From contig NZ_CP058278.1 of assembly GCF_013389455.1 (NCBI RefSeq), forward strand, positions 2,046,001 through 2,110,000: a DNA stretch of 64,000 bases, written 5' to 3'. The notes beneath the pieces are model-generated. The model did no database searches. It worked only from the letters and a program-made list of their open reading frames with translations, and was not told the DNA's origin. Positions 36,555 to 45,103 of the stretch are shown piece after piece. The first letter of the stretch is position 1. Every line of letters begins with the position of its first letter. Both the position numbers and the translations under genes were made by a program. This stretch comes from Flavobacterium inviolabile. GTDB taxonomy: Bacteria; Bacteroidota; Bacteroidia; Flavobacteriales; Flavobacteriaceae.

Positions 36555-37220
36555 TTACGAAACGTAGCCCTTATTGGTCACTTCCTGGATCAAAGCATCG
36601 AAATTTGGTACTGGAAGTGAATTCGCAAGTGCATCCTTGTAGCGTTCTTCTGTCATTTCAGGCTCCTTCAGCCCGAAGAGTTCTATACTCTTCGCTCCCT
36701 GTGCTGATGGTACACCTTTAATTAATCGGGCTTTAATCAAAAATGCCAGACCTGTATTTGGATGTGTAACATATTCAAAATGCATGTTAGGATCATCAAA
36801 ATATGGATGAACTATTTTGAAGGTGCAATTGCGGTACTGTGCATCCAATATATCAATTGAGTCATAGGTGGACTTCTTTGTAAAGCCATTGCAAAGTGGA
36901 CATGCTAAAATAAGGTTTTTTGACTCCCACATAAATTGAGGATAGAGACGAGCAGCTTTTGGAGCAATGTGTTCAATCTGCGCTCCGCGGGTGCGCAGAT
37001 CTAATCCGCAAAAAGCGCAATGGTGACCCTGTCTTTTTTCAAGATGTGTTCTTATGAGACCTTTAAGTTCATCCCTGCGTGCTCCTGTTCCGTATTTTTT
37101 TTTACGTAGTTCAGAAACTTTGCAGTCCCACTCATTACCCTGCAGAGGTTTTAGATAATTTATAATTTTAGTATACTTTCGCGGGAGGCGTATAGTAAAA
37201 TGGTACTGCCTAATAGCCAT
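36555..37220 (-). CDS. HNH nuclease of a Septu-like (PtuB-like) pair
   Basis: 221 aa. HNH motif with zinc knuckles: CAFC (C68, C71), QIEHIAPK (His84), NLILACPLCN (Asn102, C107, C110). PtuB proteins of the Septu anti-phage system carry this arrangement next to an ATPase. The gene overlaps the end of the ATPase gene by 11 bp, implying coupled translation. Start MAIRQYHFTIRLPRKYTK. Family assignment is by architecture; the ATPase upstream appears frameshifted, so the pair may be off. Confidence 0.75.
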   Translation of the reverse strand: MAIRQYHFTIRLPRKYTKIINYLKPLQGNEWDCKVSELRKKKYGTGARRDELKGLIRTHLEKRQGHHCAFCGLDLRTRGAQIEHIAPKAARLYPQFMWESKNLILACPLCNGFTKKSTYDSIDILDAQYRNCTFKIVHPYFDDPNMHFEYVTHPNTGLAFLIKARLIKGVPSAQGAKSIELFGLKEPEMTEERYKDALANSLPVPNFDALIQEVTNKGYVS

Positions 37221-38595
37221 GTTTCTCTAAGTAGTGTTGTGCGGTTTCTATAATTTTTACTAAAGGGTCATCATCAGTAAGTTTAAAGCGTTGTAGCGAT
37301 GTAACAATTTCTCGCATTCGTACAAATTCGTGCGAATCGTCTGAAATTTTTGATAATAGTTCTCTGAGATCCATTTCCAGATAATGATTTCTGACTGTCC
37401 CGACTCCAAAAACGCGGTATAATACGTTTTCAGTTGACCAACCGTTGGTTTCAAATAGGAGAGTTTCGTTATAGACGCTGCCTAAATCGTCCAAATGAAA
37501 GCTTAGCACGGCTGATTTTTCGGGAATCAAGTCGCTGACTAAGAAATGGCTATGGGTCGAAATGATGAAGTGGCAATCGGTGTAATCCGAAAAGGCCTTT
37601 TGGAGAAGTGACATATACTGAATTTGCCAGTTAGGATGTAAGCTTATCTCTGGTTCATCAATCATAACCAGTGAATTTGGTTCTATGGCATAAATTATAT
37701 TAATAAAGTTAGACAATATATGGTGTTCTCCACTACTGCCTTGATCAAATCCATACTTTCCACTTTTTCGACGTAATATTAATTTATGGACTTCTAAAAG
37801 TTCCAAGTCTCTTATCAGTTGGAGGGCTTTCGCCTCATTTATAAATTCTTTAACTTCTAGCTCATTGTCAAAATTTGCGAGGGAATCATACTCTATGAAT
37901 CTCTTTTCAGTTGTTATCTTGTTTCGCTTTGCTTTAAAAAAATTGGTGATAATATCCAGGTTGTTCTGTTCTGAAATTACTCTTGAATATTTATCACGGC
38001 GAATCAGAAATCGGTTTTGAGTATCTAACTTGTCTATGACTTCGCTAAATTTAGCTTTTAGAAGGCCACTATCGTAGAGATACTCTCGGGAGCTATCTTT
38101 TTTTGCAATGCCAAGATTTTTTCCTACCTTATAAATGACACTTATTTCGGGAAGTAGACCTATACGGTCAAAGACTGTCTTATACCGTGCAATATTCTCA
38201 TGTTTATAAAGTGAGGACGAAAATCGATCAATTAAAGTATTGTGATTTTTGAACGCATTATTCGAGGCCGTCCTTATACCCAAATAGTTACTCAATTTGC
38301 TACGTTTTGTATAAAAAGGGAAACGGTCATTTAAATTGATTGCCGATGCAAGTATTTTTCCAGGCGTTGGCATATCTTTAAAATCCACAGAATTGCCGTT
38401 CAATAAGTAGGTCTCAAAATTCTTTACAGATCTAATTTGAGCCTTTTTTCCGTCTATTTGGTAATCTAAAACAAAGTCATGTTCATATCTCTGTACCTTG
38501 ATACCTTTTTCCTGTGAAGCAATAAGAACATTGAACAACTTTGTTACTAGTTCCAATACTTGACTTTTACCCGTGCCATTTGCTCCGATAAGCAT
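37210..38595 (-). CDS. AAA ATPase of a Septu-like (PtuA-like) pair, 5' frameshift
   Basis: 461 aa in the open frame, starting inside MLIGANGTGKS, the Walker A loop, which cannot be the natural beginning. Upstream (38597-38699, minus) the codons MLRIISFEIIKHNFFKPQTFF lead into the Walker A in the same protein only if one base is added to the A8 run at 38635-38642. The true gene is therefore 38699-37210 with a 1-base deletion. The rest is sound: SMC/RecF-type VMIDEPEISLHPNWQ (Walker B) and IISTHSHFLVSDL. It forms an operon with the HNH gene. Broken, phase-variable, or a homopolymer read error. Confidence 0.75.
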   Translation of the reverse strand: MLIGANGTGKSQVLELVTKLFNVLIASQEKGIKVQRYEHDFVLDYQIDGKKAQIRSVKNFETYLLNGNSVDFKDMPTPGKILASAINLNDRFPFYTKRSKLSNYLGIRTASNNAFKNHNTLIDRFSSSLYKHENIARYKTVFDRIGLLPEISVIYKVGKNLGIAKKDSSREYLYDSGLLKAKFSEVIDKLDTQNRFLIRRDKYSRVISEQNNLDIITNFFKAKRNKITTEKRFIEYDSLANFDNELEVKEFINEAKALQLIRDLELLEVHKLILRRKSGKYGFDQGSSGEHHILSNFINIIYAIEPNSLVMIDEPEISLHPNWQIQYMSLLQKAFSDYTDCHFIISTHSHFLVSDLIPEKSAVLSFHLDDLGSVYNETLLFETNGWSTENVLYRVFGVGTVRNHYLEMDLRELLSKISDDSHEFVRMREIVTSLQRFKLTDDDPLVKIIETAQHYLEKHGY

Positions 38596-38634
38596 TGTAT
38601 TGTATGGTCCATAGGAAAGGTCTTGATCGTTTGT

Positions 38635-38642
38635 AAAAAAAA
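38635..38642 (-). other. A8 homopolymer that breaks the ATPase frame
   Basis: Eight A on the plus strand (T8 on the coding strand). With nine, the N-terminal MLRIIS... frame joins the Walker A frame without a stop. With eight, a stop arises a few codons on. Confidence 0.7.
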
Positions 38643-38837
38643 GGTTTGGGGTTTAAAGAAGTTATGTTTTATAATCTCAAAGCTTATTATTCGTAACATC
38701 CTGGTCTTATATTAATGATTTCTGGTAGAGTTCATAACGTAGGTAGATTAATTATTATCGCTGCAAACAGTTCTATCTCGAATTTATAAAATTATATAAA
38801 AATATTTTATTTGTGTTAAATTATTTAAATAAATAGA

Positions 38838-39000
38838 TGTGGAAGCAAAAAAATAGAGTAAAAGTTAAGCCAAATTTGTATAATTTTTTAGCTTTTTATT
38901 AGTCTCATCGGAGAATTTTTCTAATCTTGACAAACTAGGTCTTCGATAGTTTAATGCATGTTTTGCTCGAATGGATTAGAAAGGTGGCAATGAATAGCGG
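38838..39000. repeat. Dispersed repeat A, copy 2
   Basis: Counterpart of 25506-25675, joined directly to repeat B here, whereas in the first locus about 210 bp containing an att remnant lie between A and B. Bases 38700-38837 hold no gene. Confidence 0.7.
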
Positions 39001-39141
39001 ATATGCAAACAAAAACTGGAGGGAAAGTTAAGCTACATTTTATACATAGTTATTTTTTTACGACATTTTTTCATCCGCTAAATTTAAGATTTAGTATTTA
39101 ACTCTAACTCTAACTCCATGCTAAGTTAGCATATCCAATTT
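38999..39141. repeat. Dispersed repeat B, copy 2
   Basis: GGATATGCAAACAAAAACTG at one end, GCTAAGTTAGCATATCC at the other, matching 25884-26012. The GGATATGC/GCATATCC ends are complementary. Non-coding. Confidence 0.7.
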
Positions 39142-39212
39142 AATTATACTTAAACTTCTTACAGTACCGGTATAACCTTAAAAACTCAATCAAATTATAT
39201 CATCACCTTTTT

Positions 39213-40241
39213 TTAAATACTTACTTTTGCAACGAAAGAAGATATTGCTTTGGTTCCCGAATTATCTTCGACCACATAAATCCCTAATATATTATTCCTA
39301 TATGCCGTATTAGCACTTGTAGCACTTGAATCTGGAAAATCAATATCAATCCATTGTGCTTCTCCAAATGATCCATCAGAATTTCTTTTCACAGAAACAA
39401 ATGATGCTCCGGTTTTTTCTCTATTTAGAGTAATCCAATCCGACGGCATATTATAGCCATTCTCATCAGAAATGGTAATACCCTCAAAATGAGTAATTAT
39501 AGATAAGGCTGTTTCGTTCTTGTAACTAAATGATTTTAAATTAGTGATTTCTTTTGTTTTAGAATTATAATCCGCCAAAAAGGCCTGGCTTATTTTACCT
39601 AGTTTCAGACTGGTATAGCCTCCGGCCATAGTGTAACTATCCCCGCCATTATGCCAAATACCATATAAGGTAGTAGTTAGTGAATCCGGCACTTTAAAAT
39701 CGGTGCATTCATTATTGATGGTATTATATAAAAACGCATATCCGTTTTTATCATTTTCAATATCATAATTTCCAACAGCAAGTCCACCCATTACGCTGTG
39801 AACAAATACATTGTTCGTATTTCCTCCGTTTGGCGATACCTGAATCCATGTTCCGGAACCATCAATAGGACCTTCGTAGTAAAATCCGAGATTTCCGCTC
39901 GGGGCTTTATCAGCAGAGGCAGTTATCTTATAAGATCCTACAATTTGTACCGTGCCATATGGTCCGTTATTAGGTCCATAACAAGAAGTGTTTACAACTT
40001 CTGCTGTTGGCGTACTGGGGAAATTAACGACATGCCATTTGCCTTCATTCCCTTTTGTTTTAAGCGTTCCTTCGTAAATTAATCCCTGAACAAGATTGTT
40101 TTCACTTAATAAACTACCTGCAATATACACGTTTTCAGACTCCGAAACTCCTCTTATTCCCTGTATTGTTGTTTGTCCGGCAGGATTATTAAAATCTGTA
40201 TAACTTACTGTATTCACTCCTGAATTTATATTTTGCGACAT
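39213..40241 (-). CDS. Beta-rich repeat protein, partner of the sulfatase
   Basis: 342 aa without signal peptide. Repeated blocks of the type VQGLIYEGTLK, GNLGFYYEGPIDG, KNGYAFLYNT and QAFLADYNSK, each followed by a short turn, suggest a beta-propeller or HAF-like repeat fold. No enzyme motif. The ORF lies 60 bp after the sulfatase gene in the same direction, so the two are probably co-transcribed; it may bind a ligand or act on the same sulfated substrate. Confidence 0.6.
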   Translation of the reverse strand: MSQNINSGVNTVSYTDFNNPAGQTTIQGIRGVSESENVYIAGSLLSENNLVQGLIYEGTLKTKGNEGKWHVVNFPSTPTAEVVNTSCYGPNNGPYGTVQIVGSYKITASADKAPSGNLGFYYEGPIDGSGTWIQVSPNGGNTNNVFVHSVMGGLAVGNYDIENDKNGYAFLYNTINNECTDFKVPDSLTTTLYGIWHNGGDSYTMAGGYTSLKLGKISQAFLADYNSKTKEITNLKSFSYKNETALSIITHFEGITISDENGYNMPSDWITLNREKTGASFVSVKRNSDGSFGEAQWIDIDFPDSSATSANTAYRNNILGIYVVEDNSGTKAISSFVAKVSI

Positions 40242-40301
40242 GATATATGTGTTTTTGTTATTATTATAACTGTTTCTTTTTAGATTTTTAAAGCTGTTTT
40301 G

Positions 40302-41834
40302 TCAGTTGAATGTCGTTAGACTATAAATATCTTCTGGCATATTGACCCAGAGTTTTTCTATCTCAAGCTGATGCAATTGCTCCTCTAGATCTCTTCTGAT
40401 TTCACTGTATGCCGGATCGTAAGCAAGATTAGTAACTTCTAATGGATCATTAACTAAATCATATAGTTCATATTGCTTGAAATAAGCTGTTGACGCATCA
40501 AAATAATAATCGAATTTCCATTTTTCCGTCCTGATGCAACGAATACGATTAGCAGCTTTCACAACTGTCCAATTACTATTAGAGCCAGCCTTGATATCGT
40601 CATAAGTAAATAATATGCTATGCTGAACAGGAGTATTATTCTCCATTATGGGAAACAAACTTGCACCTGCAAGTCCTGCAGGCGGGTTTGATACATTTGC
40701 TATATCGATAAAAGTCGGCATAATATCTGCCAATGTTGCTAATGCCATTGATTGCTTTATGCTGTGATCTTTAAAAAGTATTGGATTTGAAATCACAAGC
40801 GGCACCCTTAAGGCTTCTTCATAGGCCACAAAAGTTTTCTGACGCAGACCGCCGTGCGCTAAACCCATCTCTCCATGATCCGAAGTAAGAGTAACAATTG
40901 AAGAATCTGCCAATTTATTTCCATTCTCATCCTCCTTATATAGTTCTTTAATTAGGTACCCAATCTCCTTATCAACATGACTTAATAAATAACCATAAAA
41001 ATTAATGTAGTTCAGCTTATCCTCATCAGTAGCTATTTCGCCCAGACTTAATGCCATGTTGAGTAAAATTTGTTCCTGAGCCATAGGTTTTTTATTTTCA
41101 AGTAAATTTTCATTTACACTCGCCGGAAGCCCAATTTCCCTGCCCGACCAGGTATCTGTAAGATATCCCGACTTACCAGCCGATTTTGGGTATGCTAAAA
41201 CATCATGCGGATTAACAAGTGAAAGGATAAGACAGTAGGGTTTATGATTTCCTGATGCTCTTTGCGCTTTTACCTCTTTAAGGTATTGTATGGCTTGGGC
41301 CGTATATTTTGCATCATGATTGGCATATCCGCCACCAAAATTAAGCGGATTGACATCTTCACCGGCATCTGGAGCAATCCAGCCCATTGCACCATACAAT
41401 GAAATATCTGCAGCAGTTAAATCATCGTAATTAGTTTTAGTGCCATTGGGAGCTATTCCTTTACTCATATGCCATTTACCTCTATACTGCACATCATAAC
41501 CATCTGCCCAAAGCACATTCATGATGTTGGGGATGGAATTACTGAGTGTCGGTTCCTGCGGAGATAAAAGGCCTCCTTCGGTTAATGTCTGGCTGACTCC
41601 GTGTTTAGCAGGATAGGTTCCTGTAAATAACGTCGCACGGCTGGGAGAGCACATGCAGGTATTACAAAAAGCTCTATCAAAACTAAATCCGTTCTGTTTT
41701 AGAAATGTGAGAGTCGGAAGGTTTTTTTCTTCCCAGCCCGGCGGGAAATGCTGCGTTGCACGCTGTTCGTCGGTAATAATAAGAATCATGTCCGGCTTTG
41801 GGCCAATCTGATTGAGTTTTTCTTTTAAGTCCAT
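40302..41834 (-). CDS. Sulfatase (arylsulfatase/choline-sulfatase superfamily)
   Basis: 510 aa. The metal-binding start MILIITDEQRATQHF (Asp22) and the formylglycine motif C62-S-P-S-R66 (CMCSPSRATLFTG) are intact, with later metal ligands in TLTSDHGEMGLAHG. It should hydrolyse sulfate esters after Cys62 is converted by an FGE. There is no signal peptide, unlike most Bacteroidota polysaccharide sulfatases, so the enzyme would be cytosolic or act on a small imported substrate such as choline sulfate. Its partner gene is downstream. No SusCD-like genes are near. Confidence 0.9.
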   Translation of the reverse strand: MDLKEKLNQIGPKPDMILIITDEQRATQHFPPGWEEKNLPTLTFLKQNGFSFDRAFCNTCMCSPSRATLFTGTYPAKHGVSQTLTEGGLLSPQEPTLSNSIPNIMNVLWADGYDVQYRGKWHMSKGIAPNGTKTNYDDLTAADISLYGAMGWIAPDAGEDVNPLNFGGGYANHDAKYTAQAIQYLKEVKAQRASGNHKPYCLILSLVNPHDVLAYPKSAGKSGYLTDTWSGREIGLPASVNENLLENKKPMAQEQILLNMALSLGEIATDEDKLNYINFYGYLLSHVDKEIGYLIKELYKEDENGNKLADSSIVTLTSDHGEMGLAHGGLRQKTFVAYEEALRVPLVISNPILFKDHSIKQSMALATLADIMPTFIDIANVSNPPAGLAGASLFPIMENNTPVQHSILFTYDDIKAGSNSNWTVVKAANRIRCIRTEKWKFDYYFDASTAYFKQYELYDLVNDPLEVTNLAYDPAYSEIRRDLEEQLHQLEIEKLWVNMPEDIYSLTTFN

Positions 41835-42547
41835 TACTTATTGATTAAATTATTAAATATAAATGCAATTTGAAACGACTAATATTTTCCTAAAAATGAT
41901 TGTAATAAAACTAAAAATGCTTTCTTAGAAATTATACTATTGAAACCAATGCTATTAAGAGTCCCACCACAAATAAGCTGATATAAAATCGAGTAAAACT
42001 GATCTAAGACAGTACATTAAATAAGCTTATTCAATTAATAGGAATAAATTTACACAAGCGAATCGACCTAATACTAAGTATAAACACCTGTTTTATAAGT
42101 ACATAAAACAATAAGTAAAATAAAAAAATCACATTTCAAGAATGAAATTGATCATTCTGTCATAGCCGCTACATAAAAACAGAAATAAATTGCGTAGATT
42201 AAGTCATACAGATGACTTACAAGATGGAGATATGACAAATATAAGTTGGAACATGTATCATGGTATTTATTTATCAATACGTTATAATCCTGTCTTCGCT
42301 AACTTTGGAACACCAAGCCGCAACATCCTTAAGATTAATTTTTTTTTTTTTACTATAAGCTCCATTTTTGTGATTAGTCAGCTTTTTATTCGGTTCAACT
42401 GAGAACTTTTTCTTTTTATAGCTTATAAATTAGGTGAAATTACGTCTTGCTATGTGATGTATAAATTGCTTTCTTACTGAACAACAAAATACAGGTATAT
42501 AACTTTTGGATAGGCTAACTTAGCATGGGGTTAAAGTTAAGAACAGT

Positions 42548-42581
42548 GGATATGCAAACTTAGCGTGGAGTTAGCATATCC
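42548..42581. repeat. Palindromic element, second copy
   Basis: GGATATGCAAAC / GTTAGCATATCC, one mismatch between arms, the counterpart of 24880-24913 with the loop in the opposite sense. The region 41835-42547 before it contains no gene; a diverged copy of repeat C lies near 42395-42480. Confidence 0.8.
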
Positions 42582-42678
42582 ATCGTGCCATTAAAACTAA
42601 AAACTACAACCCTAAAAAGTTGTAGTTTTGTTTTTAAGGATATGTGATTTAGTGAGCACGGATTGTAAATCCGCGCTA
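42570..42678. repeat. Long direct repeat, copy 2 (identical to 24902-25010)
   Basis: 109-bp identical copy including the terminator hairpin (42599-42636). The two copies flank a 17.7-kb stretch and could recombine. Bases 42679-42861 hold only a frame with no resemblance to known proteins. Confidence 0.9.
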
Positions 42679-42861
42679 TCGGGGGGGGTTAGGTTGGCTT
42701 TCTTTGATGTTTCTAAATGCCGAAATCTCTCGTTCGTCATTAACGATAAATGCAAGCTGATAATATTCCCGTTCGTTATTGTCTTTTGCGGATTACGAAG
42801 CCGAAAGTTTCAATTTAGACTTTACCCCGCCATTTTGCAAAACCCTTGTTAATGGAAGTTT

Positions 42862-43419
42862 TTATTTTTCTGTATAATATTTTTCTTTTAAATGTTCTGT
42901 TTTTTTAATGTCACATCCTAATACAAATATTCTATATACAGGTTTGTGTATTCCGTAATAAGGTATTTTGTCTTCAAAAAATTCTGTATTCATTTTCTGT
43001 AATTTGCTTTTCAGTTCAGTAATTTTATTTATATCTGTTGAAAAACCTATACAATGCGTCATTGCCCATTTGTCAGACTTAATTTGATTATAAGCGTATT
43101 CTACAATTTCATTTTCTGATTTGAAGTATTTTAAATTGTCTTTTTTTCCACGTTCGGTGTAATACCAAATTAAAAGTCCACCTGATTTGTCAATTCCAAA
43201 ACCTTCATAAATACTGTTTCCGTTTATTGAATAACTATTGAAATTGAAACAATTTTCGCTCATCCAATTTTCAAGTTCAATTTCTGTCTTTGGTAAATAG
43301 TTGCTATCCGTTGAATTGGATAAAGAATCCAATCTGTTTTTAACATTTATTTTTTGTCCAAAACTTAATACTGTTGTTAGAAGAAATGGGATAGATAAAA
43401 TATATTTATTTTTTATCAT
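42862..43419 (-). CDS. Secreted hypothetical protein
   Basis: About 185 aa from MIKNKYILSIPFLLTTVLSFGQ, a good signal peptide; the GTG at 43509 gives a longer, less credible start. Contains SENCFNFNSYSINGNSIYEGFGIDKSGGLLIWYYTERGK and a C-terminal IFVLGCDIKKTEHLKEKYYTEK. No family recognised. It lies in a cassette-like spacer series with the next two genes, all on the minus strand. Confidence 0.5.
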   Translation of the reverse strand: MIKNKYILSIPFLLTTVLSFGQKINVKNRLDSLSNSTDSNYLPKTEIELENWMSENCFNFNSYSINGNSIYEGFGIDKSGGLLIWYYTERGKKDNLKYFKSENEIVEYAYNQIKSDKWAMTHCIGFSTDINKITELKSKLQKMNTEFFEDKIPYYGIHKPVYRIFVLGCDIKKTEHLKEKYYTEK

Positions 43420-43444
43420 TTTAAATTTGTTTTTGTTCGTGTAA

Positions 43445-43515
43445 GTGTGTTGTCTGGATAATTGCACCAACGTTTCGGGGCTTTGCGTTCGGGCGGGAAA
43501 TCGAAGCACAAAACC
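43445..43515 (-). repeat. Cassette-like spacer with hairpin
   Basis: On the minus strand: GGTAATAAGCGG, GTGCTTCGATTTCCCGCCCG, AACGCAAAGCC and ACGTTGGTGC. Similar in order to the spacer at 44105-44165 (CGCTTCGATTGCCCGAACG). Resembles the gene-to-gene spacers of cassette arrays. Confidence 0.45.
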
Positions 43516-43520
43516 GCTTA

Positions 43521-44084
43521 TTACCTGCCGTGCTTTTCTGCATATTCTTTAAGTCGTTTTGTCAAAAGTCCTGTGGTTGAATACAAATTTTCCTTTGTCT
43601 CGTTAGGATAATTTACTTTTAGCCAACTTTCAAAATTTTCATCTTTTTGTTTCACTTGCAACAAATAAGTTTGGTAACTTTCAGTAGAGTCAATAGTCAT
43701 ACTGCTAATTTTGCCTTTACTATTTGTCGTTAGGATGATTTTCCATTTCGGATAATCGATGTCTAAATATTTTAAATAGTCGCTTTGGTCTTTTACTAAA
43801 AATTCTGTTGTCTGCTTGTTGTAGGTTGCTTTTAGAACGGTGTATTTTTCGTTAAAGTTTTTAGAGTTTGGAACGTATTCTTCAATAAATGATGTCTTGT
43901 CATTTTTGTAAGTTATGTATGTCCGTTGAAGTTGAAAACTGTCAGCAACTAATACCCGTAAACTGTCTGTTTGGTAATTGTTTAGAAAATCTAAGAATTT
44001 GTCTGGGGTAGATTTTAAACGGTGTGCGCAAGAACAAGTTGTCAAGCAAATAAATAAAATCAAGATGAAACTGTTTTTTGTCAT
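43521..44084 (-). CDS. Putative lipoprotein
   Basis: 187 aa. MTKNSFILILFICLTTCSC carries two potential lipoboxes (LTTC, TCSC), so it is likely lipidated and exported. The mature part (LKSTPDKFLDFLNNYQTDSLRVLVADSFQLQRTYITY...) has no recognised domain. The 5' and 3' flanks, CCATTACC and GGTAAT, are complementary, as in a gene cassette. Confidence 0.55.
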   Translation of the reverse strand: MTKNSFILILFICLTTCSCAHRLKSTPDKFLDFLNNYQTDSLRVLVADSFQLQRTYITYKNDKTSFIEEYVPNSKNFNEKYTVLKATYNKQTTEFLVKDQSDYLKYLDIDYPKWKIILTTNSKGKISSMTIDSTESYQTYLLQVKQKDENFESWLKVNYPNETKENLYSTTGLLTKRLKEYAEKHGR

Positions 44085-44104
44085 ACGCTATGTCTGTTTT
44101 GTAT

Positions 44105-44165
44105 TGGGGGTAATGGTTTGTGGCTTTTGTTCGTTCGGGCAATCGAAGCGCAAAAGTCTTGTTAG
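44105..44165 (-). repeat. Cassette-like spacer
   Basis: Minus strand: CACTAACAAGAC, TTTTGCGCTTCGATTGCCCG, AACGAACAAAAGCC, CCATTACCCCC. Same organisation as the spacer at 43445-43515. Confidence 0.4.
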
Positions 44166-44174
44166 TGTCGTTTT

Positions 44175-44420
44175 TTATAGTTTATGATAATACTTGTAAG
44201 GGTCGTTAAGGTCGTCTTTTTCTTTAACATCATAATCGGCAAGGCTCTCTTTAAAAGTATAATTTATCGTTTGTATAATTAAAGCATCTTCCAAATTCCA
44301 TTTAATTACGGCATTACTTGTTATTGTAATTGGAGTATTATTTATAATGCCTAATAATCCTTTGGTTGTATGTATCATTAATTTATTTTTTGTTGTAAAT
44401 TCATCTGCTGGTGCGAGCAT
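44175..44420 (-). CDS. Small hypothetical protein
   Basis: Up to 81 aa; a start at the internal Met 44378 (MIHTTKGLLGIINNTPI) is as likely. No signal peptide, no known motif. Just upstream on the plus strand (44412-44470) are REP-like hairpins GCGAGCATCTTGCTCG and GTCACAAGCGTGACGCTTG. Confidence 0.35.
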   Translation of the reverse strand: MLAPADEFTTKNKLMIHTTKGLLGIINNTPITITSNAVIKWNLEDALIIQTINYTFKESLADYDVKEKDDLNDPYKYYHKL

Positions 44421-44595
44421 CTTGCTCGTGTCCTTTTAATTTTTGTCACAAGCGTGACGCTTGAACTTGCGAGGGAATTTTCAAACAGAAATTCCGTTTT
44501 TTATGCTTAATCTTCTATTTCAAAACAGTGATCATTATCCGGATACCACTCAAAAAAATAAAAAGTCATTATGTTATCAAATATATTAAGATAAT

Positions 44596-44731
44596 TATAT
44601 ACTTCACTGTACCAATGAAAAATTGAGTCTAAATTTAATTCTTAAGTAGGTTTAGACTGAATTTTAATTATAGATTAAATGGAAAAAAGATGAAATAGAT
44701 TAAAAATTGGATTGGTACATTCAAGTATATA
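44596..44731. mobile_element. MITE-like element, copy 1
   Basis: 136 bp with imperfect terminal inverted repeats, TATATACTTCACTGTACCAA(T) and (A)TTGGTACATTCAAGTATATA, and an inner stem AGTCTAAAT / TTTAGACT. An inverted, similar element is at 54494-54630. No coding capacity. No clear target duplication seen. Confidence 0.7.
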
Positions 44732-44775
44732 AATGCCTAATATTATTATATTCGCAATGAGGTGTTTATGTCAAA

Positions 44776-44903
44776 AATGTGACAACAACTGCCTAATGAT
44801 GACAGTAATTTAGTTACCAAATCGTTACCATTTTATTTGAAAATACAGAAAAGCTTGTAAACAGGGCGATACAAGAAGTGGGGTACATACCCTCTTTCTC
44901 CGT
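44776..44903. repeat. tRNA-Ser-derived att remnant, copy 2
   Basis: Counterpart of 25718-25841, ending ACCCTCTTTCTCCG, where CCCTCTTTCTCCG is identical to the last 13 bases of tRNA-Ser. Marks a former element boundary. The rest of 44421-45103 contains only repeats and no gene. Confidence 0.6.
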
Positions 44904-45073
44904 AATAAACACTGATAACCATTAAGTTAAAGTGTAAACACCCAGTTTTACACCTGAAAATGTAAAGTTGGTTTTTTTTATGTCTTTTATTTAGGTAAAT
45001 TAGTGTAAGATTTTACGAAATACGGATATAAGTGTTTTTTCACGAAACAAAATGTCTTTTATTTCGTGAAGTA

Positions 45074-45084
45074 AGATGTTAGCT
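45074..45084 (+). repeat. 5' cassette end of the nuclease-like gene
   Basis: ATGTTAGCTGC, the exact reverse complement of GCAGCTAACAT after the gene at 46303-46313. In integron cassettes the bases after the G^TT crossover are likewise complementary to the start of the same cassette attC. Confidence 0.5.
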
Positions 45085-45103
45085 GCAATTTCAAAAGAAC
45101 AAT

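Noticed and set aside
42190..42852. Two plus-strand frames of about 70 codons.
   Set aside because: They cross the palindrome and direct repeat, have no known relatives, and differ in quality from neighbouring genes.
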